Made by a program: the position numbers and the translations under genes. A stretch of DNA of 64,000 bases from an uncultured bacterium (lineage in GTDB: Bacteria; Bacillota; Clostridia; UBA1381): positions 1 through 64,000 of the forward strand of contig CAJMRL010000005.1 of the NCBI GenBank assembly GCA_905215805.1, read 5' to 3'. Below the pieces are notes generated by a model. It saw only the letters and a list, made by a program, of their open reading frames with translations, was not told where the DNA came from and did not search any database. Shown in pieces: positions 7,918 through 17,330 of this stretch; within the stretch, counting starts at the first letter, position 1; each line of letters opens with the position of its first letter.

Positions 7918-8697
7918 ATGAAAACTAAATTTATTTCTTTTATAGCTGCGGCAGCTCTTGCTGTGCAGGGCGCGGCTTTGCCGGTCATCGCGGGCGCTGA
8001 GGCAAGCGCTACGTATATAACCAACTCCGATTTTAACGATGTTTCGGTCGGAGGAGCAAAAGGAACGGGGTATTACGGACTGGGAATTATTATGGACGGT
8101 TCGCCGTGGCTTCAGAAGGGTTCCGCAAGCCTTCACTATGAAACTTTTATGCACGATGACGAGAGAAACGTAAATTACGCTAACTTCTGGTCGAATTCCG
8201 ATAAGTCGGGTTCAAACGACGGCGCGGGCTCAATGTATGTATATCAGAGAGATACCACCTCTAACTTCCAGCAGAATTTTGGATATTGTCAGTTTGACAT
8301 AAGAATGCACGAGGGCAAGATGGCGCTTATGCTCGGTTCGTTTACAGACGCTACATCAAGTACGGATTATCTTGCCAATACCATTACATTTACAACTGAC
8401 AGCGTTTCGGCATATGACGGCTCTTCGGGAAAAACGATTGCAAGTATCAGCCCCGATACATGGTATACGGTTAAGATCATGATCAATAATAAGCTTCAGG
8501 AATGCAGCATTTCCATATCCGATATGGATGGAAAAATTATAGGCATGCTTGAAGAGGGCGGATATCAGCAGGCTGCATGTGAAAATGTAAGAACCTGGTG
8601 CTTCGGATACATCAGAGGCAATACATATGATTACGATCTTACCAATGTTACAATAGACAAGTCAACAGAGGATAAGAATCCATACAGCGTAAAATAA
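7918..8697 (+). CDS. Secreted protein of unknown function (LamG-like fold suspected)
   Basis: This 259-residue exported protein has a clear signal peptide (MKTKFISFIAAAALAVQGAALPV, cleavage near residue 27-30). The mature part alternates beta-strand-like segments, with FGYCQFDIRMHEGKMALMLG, DTWYTVKIMINNK and TNVTIDK resembling concanavalin/LamG-type sandwich domains that bind polysaccharides. That fold assignment is an impression from pattern only. It has no SLH, LPXTG or stalk domain, so it is probably released or held non-covalently. GGGAGAG precedes the ATG. It sits between a DeoR and an AraC regulator and ends at a strong terminator. Confidence 0.65.
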   Translation: MKTKFISFIAAAALAVQGAALPVIAGAEASATYITNSDFNDVSVGGAKGTGYYGLGIIMDGSPWLQKGSASLHYETFMHDDERNVNYANFWSNSDKSGSNDGAGSMYVYQRDTTSNFQQNFGYCQFDIRMHEGKMALMLGSFTDATSSTDYLANTITFTTDSVSAYDGSSGKTIASISPDTWYTVKIMINNKLQECSISISDMDGKIIGMLEEGGYQQAACENVRTWCFGYIRGNTYDYDLTNVTIDKSTEDKNPYSVK

Positions 8698-8719
8698 TAA
8701 TGTTTTTTCGCTTTATATA

Positions 8720-8754
8720 CAGAAAATTGCCGTGAAGCGGCAATTTTCTGTTTT
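8720..8754 (+). terminator. Intrinsic terminator after the secreted-protein gene
   Basis: The stem CAGAAAATTGCCG...CGGCAATTTTCTG with a short loop and a following TTTT. Confidence 0.88.
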
Positions 8755-8865
8755 AAAATATAACGAAGAATATACTATATACAGTTGGTATATGGCATTG
8801 TGCAACAATATGTAGTTTTATATACGGTTTTATTTTAAAAAGTTGTAAATTCCAAAATATTTTAC

Positions 8866-8894
8866 TTGCAATTAGATAAAAAAGAATATATAAT
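8866..8894 (+). promoter_or_regulatory. Promoter for the AraC-family regulator
   Basis: TTGCAA (8866-8871) and TATAAT (8889-8894) separated by 17 bp, about 42 bp before the ATG at 8936. Confidence 0.65.
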
Positions 8895-8935
8895 ATATAT
8901 GTGGGTTTTGCGTTAAATATTTGGGAGAGATAATA

Positions 8936-10165
8936 ATGAGTGTTATAAAACCTGAGAGCACAAACAAAAGCTCCGAAAAAAGTAAGGGAGAGTTTTTCGG
9001 GCTTATGGATAATGATGAGGAAAAAATAAAGGATATTCTTGCTGAACAGCTTTATAAGGAGTATTTGCTTGCCCCGTGCGATAACGACAAGGCTCTGGAG
9101 ACCTATTGCATGACAAAGGGGGCGGATCGGAAAGCTTCGATAAGAGCTGTTATTATGCGCCCGGCTGACAAGCAGGAATATGAAGATCTGTTCTTTATAA
9201 GAAACATAGCGGCCAAGCATATAGGAAAGGATCATAATTTATGCTGTACACCTATGGGCGATCATGTGCTTCTTGTTACGGATATTATAAAAGCGGAGGA
9301 AATAAAAAAGAAGCTCAGGACGATCCAAGAGATCATTTCAAAATGCTTTGGATGTGAAACTGAAGTAGTTTACAGCGTACCGGTGCGGCTTGACGAGGGC
9401 GTGGAGGTATATGAGCGCTTGAAAAAATGTGTTGGATATGCTTTTTATACCGGCAAAAAGGACATGCTCAGAGAGGAAAAGATAAGAGAAAATACGGCGG
9501 TGCCTGTAAAGGTAAATTATGTGAGCATAGAAAATGCGGTCAAATGCGGAGATCTTATAAGAACAGAGACGCTTATTTCAGAATTTTTTGAGAATATGGC
9601 GTCGTGCCGCCCTGCTCCGGCTATAGCAAAAACCTATTGTCTTGAACTGTATGTATGTATAATACGCTGCTGCGGTGCGGATAAGATAGATCATTATATG
9701 AAGGGTATCATTAAGATTCAGGAGTTTGCTTCTCTTGAGGAAATAAAACGGTACATATTTGAAAAAGCAAGAGAAATCGTATCCGCGAATTCTCCTGCTC
9801 AAAATAAGATCTACAGCGCGCTTATAGCTGAAACAGTAAAGATTATCGATGAGAATATAGGGAATGAGGAGCTTTCGCTTAGGTGGCTTGCGGGAAGTAT
9901 TCTCTATACAAATGTGGATTATCTCGGTAAGCTGTTTAAAAAGGAAGTGGGCAAGAATTTCTCGCATTATGTTATGGAGAAAAGAATGGAGCTTGCCAAA
10001 CAGCTTATATTCGAGGGACGCAACGATAAAATATACGAGGTTGCGGAGAAGGTAGGATACGGCTCTAATTCACAGTATTTCAGCCAGGTATTCAAAAAGT
10101 ATACCGGTGTTTCTCCGGTCGAATACAAGGAACTGGTCAGAGCAATGAATTTTGATGCCGGCTGA
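8936..10165 (+). CDS. AraC-family transcriptional regulator
   Basis: This is a regulator of about 409 residues. The C-terminal ~100 residues are a double helix-turn-helix of the AraC/XylS type (LSLRWLAGSILYTNVDYLGKLFKKEVGKNF, then YEVAEKVGYGSNSQYFSQVFKKYTGVSP, the classic second motif). The first ~300 residues match no sensor I recognise. They may be a divergent response or ligand domain, since the length resembles YesN-type regulators but no receiver aspartate pattern is evident. The start is the ATG at 8936 behind GGGAGAG, and a TTG at 8921 overlaps the ribosome binding site. The two large SLH genes follow 74 bp downstream with a weak hairpin in between, so it could control them. Confidence 0.85.
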   Translation: MSVIKPESTNKSSEKSKGEFFGLMDNDEEKIKDILAEQLYKEYLLAPCDNDKALETYCMTKGADRKASIRAVIMRPADKQEYEDLFFIRNIAAKHIGKDHNLCCTPMGDHVLLVTDIIKAEEIKKKLRTIQEIISKCFGCETEVVYSVPVRLDEGVEVYERLKKCVGYAFYTGKKDMLREEKIRENTAVPVKVNYVSIENAVKCGDLIRTETLISEFFENMASCRPAPAIAKTYCLELYVCIIRCCGADKIDHYMKGIIKIQEFASLEEIKRYIFEKAREIVSANSPAQNKIYSALIAETVKIIDENIGNEELSLRWLAGSILYTNVDYLGKLFKKEVGKNFSHYVMEKRMELAKQLIFEGRNDKIYEVAEKVGYGSNSQYFSQVFKKYTGVSPVEYKELVRAMNFDAG

Positions 10166-10239
10166 TATGTATTTAACAGTTAATAAAATTGTCTGCGCAA
10201 TTTTTATTATATTTAAAAACTTTATGGAGGGATTTTTAC

Positions 10240-13200
10240 ATGAGTAAGAAGTTTAAGAAGCTGCTTTGCGGCTTGCTTGCATGTGCAATGATTTCGACTT
10301 CGGGTATAATGGCTATAGCTGATGAGCCTGCTGATACAGATGCTGCTTCGGCTGCTGTTGAGGCTTCGGCATCGCCTGCGGCTGAAACTGAGGCACCGGC
10401 GGATTTGGCTGACGCAACGGAGGCTCCTGCTGAAGAAGCAGAGGCTACCGAGGAGCCGGAGGAAACTGCTGCACCGTCAGGTAAGTATGATAATGACAAT
10501 TATTACAAGAAAGCGTTGGCGCTTTGTTCAGCGCTTGGAATTATAACAGGTTATGACGACGGAAGCATTCAGCCGGAGTCAAATGTTACAAGAGCAGAGA
10601 TGTCGGCAATTGTATTGAGACTTCTCAATCTTAAGTCGACAACTACATACCGTAATTTATTCACAGACGTATCGGCTGACCACTGGGCTGCTGATACTAT
10701 CCAGACAGCTTCCGATTCCGGCGTTATAAACGGAATGGGCGATGGAACATTTAATCCGGATGGAAACGTTCTTTATGAACAGGCTGTAAAAATGCTGGTA
10801 TGCGCTATGAACTTCGGCGATCAGGCTGAGCTTTCGGGCGGTTATCCGAATGGATATATTGCGGTTGCTTCAAACAACCTTTCACTTCTCACAAGCGCAA
10901 CATCTTCAATAGGAAGCGTTGCTGACAGAGGTCTTATTATAAAGCTTGCTTATAATGCTCTTATGGGACCTTATAATGAGTTCAGAACAGATGAAAACGG
11001 AAATCCGACTTATGTGTCAAATGAGACTCTTGCAAAGGCTAAGTTCGATGTTATAGAGGAAAAGGGTATGCTTACAGCTACAAGCAAAACCTCTGTTACA
11101 AATACAAAGCCGGCAGAAGGTCAGATTATAATTGACGGAGAAACATATCTTTGCGACCTTACAGGTCTTGAGGATTATATCTCACAGAATATTACATATT
11201 ATTATATAGATGACGGTAAGGCTGATCCTAAGGTGATAGCAGTTGTTCCGGATTCGGGAAAAACTGATACTGTTGAGATTGATGCCGATGATATTGAGGA
11301 AATATCGGGTATATCCACTTCAGCAGGTACAATCAAGACTTACAGCAACAGAAATTATAAGGTTTCTGACGCGTATATAGTTTATAACGGTGACGTTATA
11401 GATGCGGCTATGTACAGCGCTGTTGTAAATAATGACAGAGAAAGATTTGCCAAGAGAGATTACGATGGTAAAGAAATCGGCGGAACAATGAGCTTTGATG
11501 AATTCCTTAAGCCTAAGAGCGGTACAATAAAGCTTGTTGATAATAATTCCGATGGAAAGTATGATGCTGTCTTTGTTACATCTTCGGAAAATTTGGTTAT
11601 TACAGCAGCTACAGATACTAAGGTAACCGGTAAAATCAACAATGCCGCTGTCTCAATAGATGTTGACAATGAGGCACTGGATAAAACTATTACGGTTATC
11701 AAGGAAGGCGACGAGGTTAAAACAAAGAATCTTAAGAAGAATGATGTTGCATCGTTCCTTAGAAACCTCGATGGCGATATCATGACCTTTGAGGTTACCG
11801 GTGAGTCAATTACAGGAAGCGTTGAAAGCGTAAGAGCCGGAAATGAAGATACTCCGTCAAAGGCAAGGATCAACGGAACAGAATACATCGTTGATGCTAA
11901 CGCTGTAAATGACTGTACATCAGGTATTGAAGGAACTTTCTATCTTGATAAGTATAACAGAATAGGTTATGTTGATTCGGATACCGTTATCTCTTCATCA
12001 GAAAAGTATGGATGGATTGTAAATTCATATATGGATGAGAGCGGTGATGATTATAAGGTAACTATATACTCACAGGACGGCAAGTCTGAAACATATACAT
12101 TTGCAAAGAATGTAAGCTACTGGGCTCCTAATGCAACAGAAGCGGTAACTCTTTCAAAGGAAGATATAGCAGATGAGCTTCCGTATGTAAAATACAATAC
12201 TGTAAGCGCTAATTCAACAAGCCTTGATATAAGACTCGTAAAATACAGCGCGAACAGCAGAAATGAGATCACAAAGCTTTACTGCGCAACTATTGCTCCG
12301 GACGGATATAAGAAGGATTCTGTATACAGCGACAGTGCAAAAACATACGATAAGAAGGCACTTGTAATGTCTAATACAAACCTTACAAATGAGACGTCAA
12401 CAGGAAATATGAACGGCGATTACTATATGTCTGACGGAATGCTTGAGTTTGTTGTTCCTAACACAAACGAAGATATGAGCAACGCTTCAAACTACAGCGC
12501 CGGAACAACTACAGCGTCTGCATATATAAATAAAGAAAATTCGATCGGTAAAGATTTTATAGTAGGTGAGTTTTCTGACAGCAACCAGACATATCCTACA
12601 GTTGTAATACGTTACCAGGGCGCTTCTACTAATGCTGCTTTAACAACTGACTACGGTACAGCGGATAATAACCCTGTAATGGTTGTAAAGGAAGTTATGA
12701 CCGGTGTTGATGAGGATCTTGAGCCTGTTTACACAATCGTTGGTTATACAAACGGCGGTGAAGTAAGCTATACTACAACTCAGAATACATTGCTCACTAA
12801 GATGACAAGCGCATTTGGCGGTTCGCGTGACTATAATTCTACGCCGCTTTGGGATGCGGTAAACGGCGCAAGAGATGAGAGACCTTCAATGTATGCAAAT
12901 GATCAGGAATTTATAGATTTCATCGGTGAAGGAGACGTTATCGGTGTTAAGGACAACGGCAGAGTTCTTATGATGATGGTCGATGCTTCTGAGTTCGTTG
13001 AAGGAGTTCAGTCGGGATCGATTCCTACACTCTATAATTCACAGAATCCGGGTGTTTCGTCATCTCGTGATAACCTTTATATGGGTATGGTATCCGACAG
13101 CGATATGGGCGAAAATGCTATTATGTCAGTTGCAGGATATAAGTGCGTATTCGATAATTCAAGAGCTATGGATACAGTAGTGGTTAGCGCTAACGGCTCT

Positions 13201-13344
13201 ATCGAGGTTGACTCGGCTAATGTTTCGACAATTGCTGATGTAATTGATTATGATGAAGAAACAAATACAGGTGATTTTGCATTCGTAAGATATGCAAATA
13301 AGGGTACTCTTCAGGAAGTTATTCTCTTCCGTTTTGAGGACTAA
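10240..13344 (+). CDS. Large SLH-domain surface protein (S-layer-like) 1
   Basis: This 1034-residue exported protein starts at the ATG at 10240 behind GGAGG; the in-frame TTG at 10189 has no site. Residues 1-28 are a signal peptide (KKLLCGLLACAMISTSGIMAIA). An Ala/Glu/Pro-rich spacer (about 29-80) is followed by SLH repeats at about 85-135 (ALGIITGYDDGSIQPESNVTRAEM with the TRAE motif) and 140-195 (FTDVSADHWAADTI). These SLH repeats bind pyruvylated cell-wall polymers. The remaining ~830 residues are Asp/Thr/Ser-rich beta-type sequence with no family I can name. Codon choice is strongly biased to a few codons, as in highly expressed genes. It pairs with the SLH gene 72 bp downstream. Confidence 0.85.
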   Translation: MSKKFKKLLCGLLACAMISTSGIMAIADEPADTDAASAAVEASASPAAETEAPADLADATEAPAEEAEATEEPEETAAPSGKYDNDNYYKKALALCSALGIITGYDDGSIQPESNVTRAEMSAIVLRLLNLKSTTTYRNLFTDVSADHWAADTIQTASDSGVINGMGDGTFNPDGNVLYEQAVKMLVCAMNFGDQAELSGGYPNGYIAVASNNLSLLTSATSSIGSVADRGLIIKLAYNALMGPYNEFRTDENGNPTYVSNETLAKAKFDVIEEKGMLTATSKTSVTNTKPAEGQIIIDGETYLCDLTGLEDYISQNITYYYIDDGKADPKVIAVVPDSGKTDTVEIDADDIEEISGISTSAGTIKTYSNRNYKVSDAYIVYNGDVIDAAMYSAVVNNDRERFAKRDYDGKEIGGTMSFDEFLKPKSGTIKLVDNNSDGKYDAVFVTSSENLVITAATDTKVTGKINNAAVSIDVDNEALDKTITVIKEGDEVKTKNLKKNDVASFLRNLDGDIMTFEVTGESITGSVESVRAGNEDTPSKARINGTEYIVDANAVNDCTSGIEGTFYLDKYNRIGYVDSDTVISSSEKYGWIVNSYMDESGDDYKVTIYSQDGKSETYTFAKNVSYWAPNATEAVTLSKEDIADELPYVKYNTVSANSTSLDIRLVKYSANSRNEITKLYCATIAPDGYKKDSVYSDSAKTYDKKALVMSNTNLTNETSTGNMNGDYYMSDGMLEFVVPNTNEDMSNASNYSAGTTTASAYINKENSIGKDFIVGEFSDSNQTYPTVVIRYQGASTNAALTTDYGTADNNPVMVVKEVMTGVDEDLEPVYTIVGYTNGGEVSYTTTQNTLLTKMTSAFGGSRDYNSTPLWDAVNGARDERPSMYANDQEFIDFIGEGDVIGVKDNGRVLMMMVDASEFVEGVQSGSIPTLYNSQNPGVSSSRDNLYMGMVSDSDMGENAIMSVAGYKCVFDNSRAMDTVVVSANGSIEVDSANVSTIADVIDYDEETNTGDFAFVRYANKGTLQEVILFRFED

Positions 13345-13364
13345 TATATATTGGGAATATGTTG

Positions 13365-13390
13365 AGAGGGAAGATAATATTCTTCCCTCT
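13365..13390 (+). other. Intercistronic hairpin between the two SLH genes
   Basis: A perfect 10-bp stem AGAGGGAAGA / TCTTCCCTCT with a 6-base loop sits just before the ribosome binding site of the second SLH gene. It has no T-run behind it, so it is more likely an mRNA processing or stabilising element than a terminator. Confidence 0.6.
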
Positions 13391-13416
13391 GAATGAAAAA
13401 AGGAGGAAAGCAGCAA

Positions 13417-16400
13417 ATGCTTAATAACAGCTTTAAAAAGATTGTATCGGCTGCATGTGTATTGGCTATGTCAATATCATTAACTATGCCGATGGCAAGC
13501 GCTGATTATTATAATGAAGATAAGTCGGCGATTATTATAAATAATCAGACGATGGTTGATGAAGAAGAAATTCTTTCGGCTTCAAGCACTACTGTTCAGT
13601 CAAAGACATATACCTTTGACAGTGCAAAGTCGGGCAATTTTTCTTATAGTTTTGATTATACATTACTCGGCCGCCCTGTAGATAATCCTGACAAGTCAAA
13701 AGGCGGAGCTAATACTTCTGCTTATATTCAGTTTAAAGCGGGATCAAGTGTCGCAAGTGCGTTTACTTTTGAAACAATGGATGCTAACGGCAATGCACAG
13801 TTTGCACTTGTAAATTCAAATTATACTCAGCTCTTCAAAATAAAGCAGGGAGTATCGTATAATTTTAAGTATGCATGGACAGATGCGGCTATGGGCGCTA
13901 ACGGAACTCCGACTTGTCATGTTACAATAACGAATAATGAGACAGGCGAGATTGTTCTTGATGAAGATGTTAACCAGAGAAATCTTACAGATACCAGCAA
14001 TGCAGGTTCGTCTGTAGCTATAGATGGTATGGCGTTTGGTTATTGTGCCGATAAGAGATACGGACAGGCTCAGCCGATAGTTTCAATCAGCAATATGACG
14101 GTCAATGACGGTGCCGCTGACAGAACAGTAGTTAATTTGGACGGCAAGGAACTGGTTACGACAGAAACTGCTGAGCTCGTACATGATTTTTCCGAGGATG
14201 GCTTTGATATGACAGCGGCTCCGTATCAGGGTGATACTGACGTGTCAGGTACGGTAAGTATGGTTACAGCATTGACAAATATTTCGAACGGCGCTTCGAA
14301 TTATATTACTTATGACGCTGAAAAGAAGAGACTTCTTATAGGTGACGGACTTCCGGCCGGTGAGTATACATTTAATATAGATACATATATAGATGGCATA
14401 AGAAACCAGACACATCAGGTATATCCGGTGCATCTTACTGTAGAACAGGCGGATTCAAAGGCTTTGGCTCAGAAGTATCTTGACGGCGTGACTCTTAAAC
14501 ATACTGATGGAACAGCGGTTTCTGATAATAAGATAATGGGTAATCTTGACCTTGATAAAGGTGAAGGTGTTAAGGTCGTAACATGGAAGTGTTATGAGGC
14601 TGGTGAGAATGGCGAATGGGTTGAGTCAGATAAAATCAGTGCGGACGGAAAGGTTTCTTTCGGCGCTGAAAATGCTGATGTTAAGCTCGTAGCGGAATGT
14701 GTATATAATCAGGATACAGAGAATGCAGTTCAAAAAGAATTTGAAGTAACTATTGCTAATGAAAAAGAGTATCTGGATAAGGCAATTGAATCTCTTGTTC
14801 CTTTAAGCAATATATTGGATGATAACAAAGAATATACATCTCTTGAAATGGAAGATGGCAAGTACCTTGTATTTGATAATCTCCATTTGCCTGCAACGAT
14901 AAACGGCGTTGATGTTGAATGGAAATTTGTAAAGAAGGATGCTTCCGGAAATGAAGTTGAAAATGATGAAACAATATTGATTTCGGGAGAGACCGGTATA
15001 ATTGCGGGCGAAGCTGAAGAGGGCTGCACATATGAGCTTGTTGCTTCAGCTAAATACGGAGCAGCAACATCGGAAAAGACTTTTGCTCTTAATCTTGAGG
15101 GTGCTTCATCTTCGTATGATGTAGAGAAGATCAATGAAGCTACTGTTAAGGTTCAAAATGCGGATAATAAAGAAGAGACTTTTGATCTTACTTCTACAGA
15201 TGCGCTTAAGCATGATATAATCCTTCCTACAAGTGTTGACGGTTATTCTAATGTTAAGATCACATGGACTTCAAGCGATGAGGATCATCTTAAGAAATCT
15301 GACGATAACTCAAATGTATGGAAGATTTATACCGGAGATACAGATGCTCACGATGTAAAACTTACAAAGAAAATCGATTACGTTGTGAATGGAACAACGC
15401 TTTACTCTAAGGAATATACTTATAATGTAAAAGTAGAGTTTACTGCTGACGATGTTGCAAGTGAAGATACAAAATATGATAAGTATAAAGCAAGATTTGA
15501 CAGTGTATGCAAAGAGAATTTGGAATCTATACCGAGCAGAGCCAGTGAGAATTTTGAGCTCCCGACAGAGGGTGAGTTTGGTTCAACAATTTCATGGCAG
15601 TCGAAGAATGTAAGCGCGATAAAGATTTCAGGTGATGAAGCTAAGGTAACACGCTTGAGCTCATCACAAAATGTAACTCTTGAGGCTGTATTTACGTATA
15701 ATAACGTAACCAGTGACGATAAAGCTACTGTTACTGTGACTGTTCCTGCAAAGTCCGGTTCATCCGGCGGTTCAAGCGGCGGCTCGTCAGGTAGCTCAAG
15801 CGGCGGCGGAAATTCGTATAAGGGTTCAATAGTTGGCTCAATCGGAGGTACTACACCGGCAGCTCCGGCAACTACTGCTCCTATTGAAACACCTGAAGGC
15901 TTTACTGATATAGCGGATGTAAGCTGGGCAGTTGAAGCTATAAATGCTTTGGCTGATAAGGGCATTGTATCAGGCAGAAGCGAAACAATTTTTGCTCCTA
16001 ACGACAATGTTACAAGAGCAGAGTTTGCAAAGATGCTTTACGGCGCATTTGATCTTGCGAATGCAGCTAAGGGTGATAAGGAAGCTTCCTTCACTGATGT
16101 GAATGCAAGTGACTGGTACTATGACTTTGTTATGACTTGCGCTCAGGACGGTATCATTACAGGCTATGACAATGGCGCTTTCGGTGCAAATGATCTTGTT
16201 ACAAGACAGGATATGGCTGTTATGATCATGAGAGCTGTTGAATATACAGGAAAGACAGTTGAAGAAGTTAATGCGGCTGTTACATTTGACGATGCTGCTG
16301 ATATAGCTTCATATGCTGCTGATGCTGTTGCATCACTCCAGAAGGGCGGAATTATTAACGGTATGACCGAAACAACATTCGCTCCTCAGGCTAATGCAAC

Positions 16401-16443
16401 AAGAGCACAGGCTGCTAAGATGCTTTATAATTTCTGTAAATAA
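13417..16443 (+). CDS. Large SLH-domain surface protein (S-layer-like) 2
   Basis: This 1008-residue exported protein starts at the ATG at 13417, 7 bases behind AGGAGG; the ATG at 13393 overlaps that site. The signal peptide covers residues 1-30 (ACVLAMSISLTMPMASA). Residues 40-230 look like a LamG/concanavalin-type beta sandwich (FSYSFDYTLLGRPVDN, FKYAWTDAAMG). Residues 230-770 contain several Ig-like modules with the ATING/VTWKS style of clostridial 'atrophied' Big domains. A Gly/Ser linker near 780-805 leads to three SLH repeats (827-1008; FTDIADVSWAV, FTDVNASDWYY and TFDDAADIASY, each with TRAE/TRQD-like motifs). The SLH block is C-terminal, opposite to the upstream partner. Confidence 0.87.
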   Translation: MLNNSFKKIVSAACVLAMSISLTMPMASADYYNEDKSAIIINNQTMVDEEEILSASSTTVQSKTYTFDSAKSGNFSYSFDYTLLGRPVDNPDKSKGGANTSAYIQFKAGSSVASAFTFETMDANGNAQFALVNSNYTQLFKIKQGVSYNFKYAWTDAAMGANGTPTCHVTITNNETGEIVLDEDVNQRNLTDTSNAGSSVAIDGMAFGYCADKRYGQAQPIVSISNMTVNDGAADRTVVNLDGKELVTTETAELVHDFSEDGFDMTAAPYQGDTDVSGTVSMVTALTNISNGASNYITYDAEKKRLLIGDGLPAGEYTFNIDTYIDGIRNQTHQVYPVHLTVEQADSKALAQKYLDGVTLKHTDGTAVSDNKIMGNLDLDKGEGVKVVTWKCYEAGENGEWVESDKISADGKVSFGAENADVKLVAECVYNQDTENAVQKEFEVTIANEKEYLDKAIESLVPLSNILDDNKEYTSLEMEDGKYLVFDNLHLPATINGVDVEWKFVKKDASGNEVENDETILISGETGIIAGEAEEGCTYELVASAKYGAATSEKTFALNLEGASSSYDVEKINEATVKVQNADNKEETFDLTSTDALKHDIILPTSVDGYSNVKITWTSSDEDHLKKSDDNSNVWKIYTGDTDAHDVKLTKKIDYVVNGTTLYSKEYTYNVKVEFTADDVASEDTKYDKYKARFDSVCKENLESIPSRASENFELPTEGEFGSTISWQSKNVSAIKISGDEAKVTRLSSSQNVTLEAVFTYNNVTSDDKATVTVTVPAKSGSSGGSSGGSSGSSSGGGNSYKGSIVGSIGGTTPAAPATTAPIETPEGFTDIADVSWAVEAINALADKGIVSGRSETIFAPNDNVTRAEFAKMLYGAFDLANAAKGDKEASFTDVNASDWYYDFVMTCAQDGIITGYDNGAFGANDLVTRQDMAVMIMRAVEYTGKTVEEVNAAVTFDDAADIASYAADAVASLQKGGIINGMTETTFAPQANATRAQAAKMLYNFCK

Positions 16444-16446
16444 TAT

Positions 16447-16484
16447 TAAATATGAGCTGTCCCTTTTGGGCAGCTCATATTTTT
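16447..16484 (+). terminator. Intrinsic terminator after the SLH operon
   Basis: The stem AAATATGAGCTGTCCC...GGGCAGCTCATATTT followed by a short T-run. Confidence 0.85.
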
Positions 16485-16525
16485 GTACATATTATAGAAA
16501 TGCCGTTTTATCCGAAATTGCGGAG

Positions 16526-16804
16526 TTATATAATATAAATATTCCGTGCAATTACGGCTTTGTCGGAATTGCGCACCACTTCGCGTCTTATAAGCCCTTC
16601 GCTTTCAAGAGAAGCAAGACATCTGGAAATTGTTTTGTTTGTGAGATTAAGCCGGTTTCCGAGGCTTTTATTTGATATCGTGCACTTATTATCCGTTGCA
16701 AGCTTGGTTATCAGACCATAGATTATCAGGCTTGTCTTTGAAAGCGTGTCCCGTTTGAGAAGCTCCTCAGAAATAGTAATGGTTTCATTTGATATTGTAT
16801 TCAT
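16526..16804 (-). CDS. Small winged-helix (HTH_36/MarR-like) DNA-binding protein
   Basis: This 92-residue protein is almost entirely one winged helix-turn-helix: TSLIIYGLITKLA, TISNKSLGNRLNLTNKTISRCLASLESEGLI, then a two-strand wing (RREVVR...RNIYII). The arrangement resembles the DNA-binding halves of replication initiators and MarR-type regulators, and there is no ligand domain. An upstream GGGGG in the leader serves as its ribosome binding site. Its target is unknown. It lies alone between the SLH operon and the glycan-export operon. Confidence 0.7.
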   Translation of the reverse strand: MNTISNETITISEELLKRDTLSKTSLIIYGLITKLATDNKCTISNKSLGNRLNLTNKTISRCLASLESEGLIRREVVRNSDKAVIARNIYII

Positions 16805-17012
16805 ATAATACCCCCTTAAAACATATGTTTGTGTTTGTTTGAGAGGATTATATCATATTAAGATACAAATGTCAATACTATAAAATGCACTTTAAAGAAA
16901 TTTAAACCTGATTTTTTGTAAACTGGGTAATTTATTGGACATTAGATAGAGGAAAGGAAAGTATTGGAGGGAGCGCTGATCTTGAAGGAATGAATTTATG
17001 GTATAATACAAA
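16805..17012. other. Intergenic region without a supported gene
   Basis: AT-rich spacer with the leader of the small HTH gene on the minus strand. GGAGGGAGCG near 16965 resembles a ribosome binding site, but the reading frame after it is closed almost at once. A TATAAT at 17001 has no good -35 partner. Confidence 0.4.
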
Positions 17013-17049
17013 TAAGGGTTGCCGTTTTTTAATGCGGCAACCCTTTTAC
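17013..17049 (-). terminator. Terminator of the glycan-export operon
   Basis: The stem AAGGGTTGCCG / CGGCAACCCTT with a loop of about ten bases lies 9 bp past the stop of the last gene read on the minus strand. Confidence 0.82.
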
Positions 17050-17057
17050 TGAAAAGC

Positions 17058-17330
17058 TTAATTTTCTGTATCTTTTTGGTTTTGAACGATCTCTGCTATT
17101 ATGACTATCTCGCTGTCCGAATCGGACAAAGACTCGTTTGGTACAGTGTAAATATATTTACCTGAGGGAGTATGAATAATTTTTCCCTCTTTGTCGTTTC
17201 CTACAAATAGTTTAAGATACTCGGATCCGGTTTCTATTGTTACCGTTTTTCCGGCACAGCCGGCCGGGATGGCGAGAGCGCAAGAATTTACTCCGTCCGA
17301 TGAGTTAGATTCGAATGTCATTTTTATCAT
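17058..17330 (-). CDS. Small protein of unknown function coupled to the ABC exporter
   Basis: This 90-residue protein has no family I recognise. It has no signal peptide or membrane helix; strand-like segments (KMTFESNSSDG, KTVTIETGSEYLKLFVGN, SEIVIIAEIV) suggest a small beta domain. The start is the ATG at 17330, whose ATGA overlaps the stop of the Wzt-like gene. An ATG three codons upstream lies inside that gene. Translational coupling means it is made in step with the transporter ATPase, so a role in substrate recognition or transporter regulation is a reasonable guess. Confidence 0.6.
   Translation of the reverse strand: MIKMTFESNSSDGVNSCALAIPAGCAGKTVTIETGSEYLKLFVGNDKEGKIIHTPSGKYIYTVPNESLSDSDSEIVIIAEIVQNQKDTEN

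Noticed and set aside
6979..8154. 391-codon frame on the minus strand
   Set aside because: It lies antisense to the DeoR regulator and the secreted-protein gene, has no ribosome binding site and an atypical composition; a shadow of real genes.
16981..17049. Small RNA gene between the HTH regulator and the glycan operon
   Set aside because: A TATAAT is followed by a terminator within 15 bp, and no good -35 box exists; the hairpin is explained as the operon terminator.
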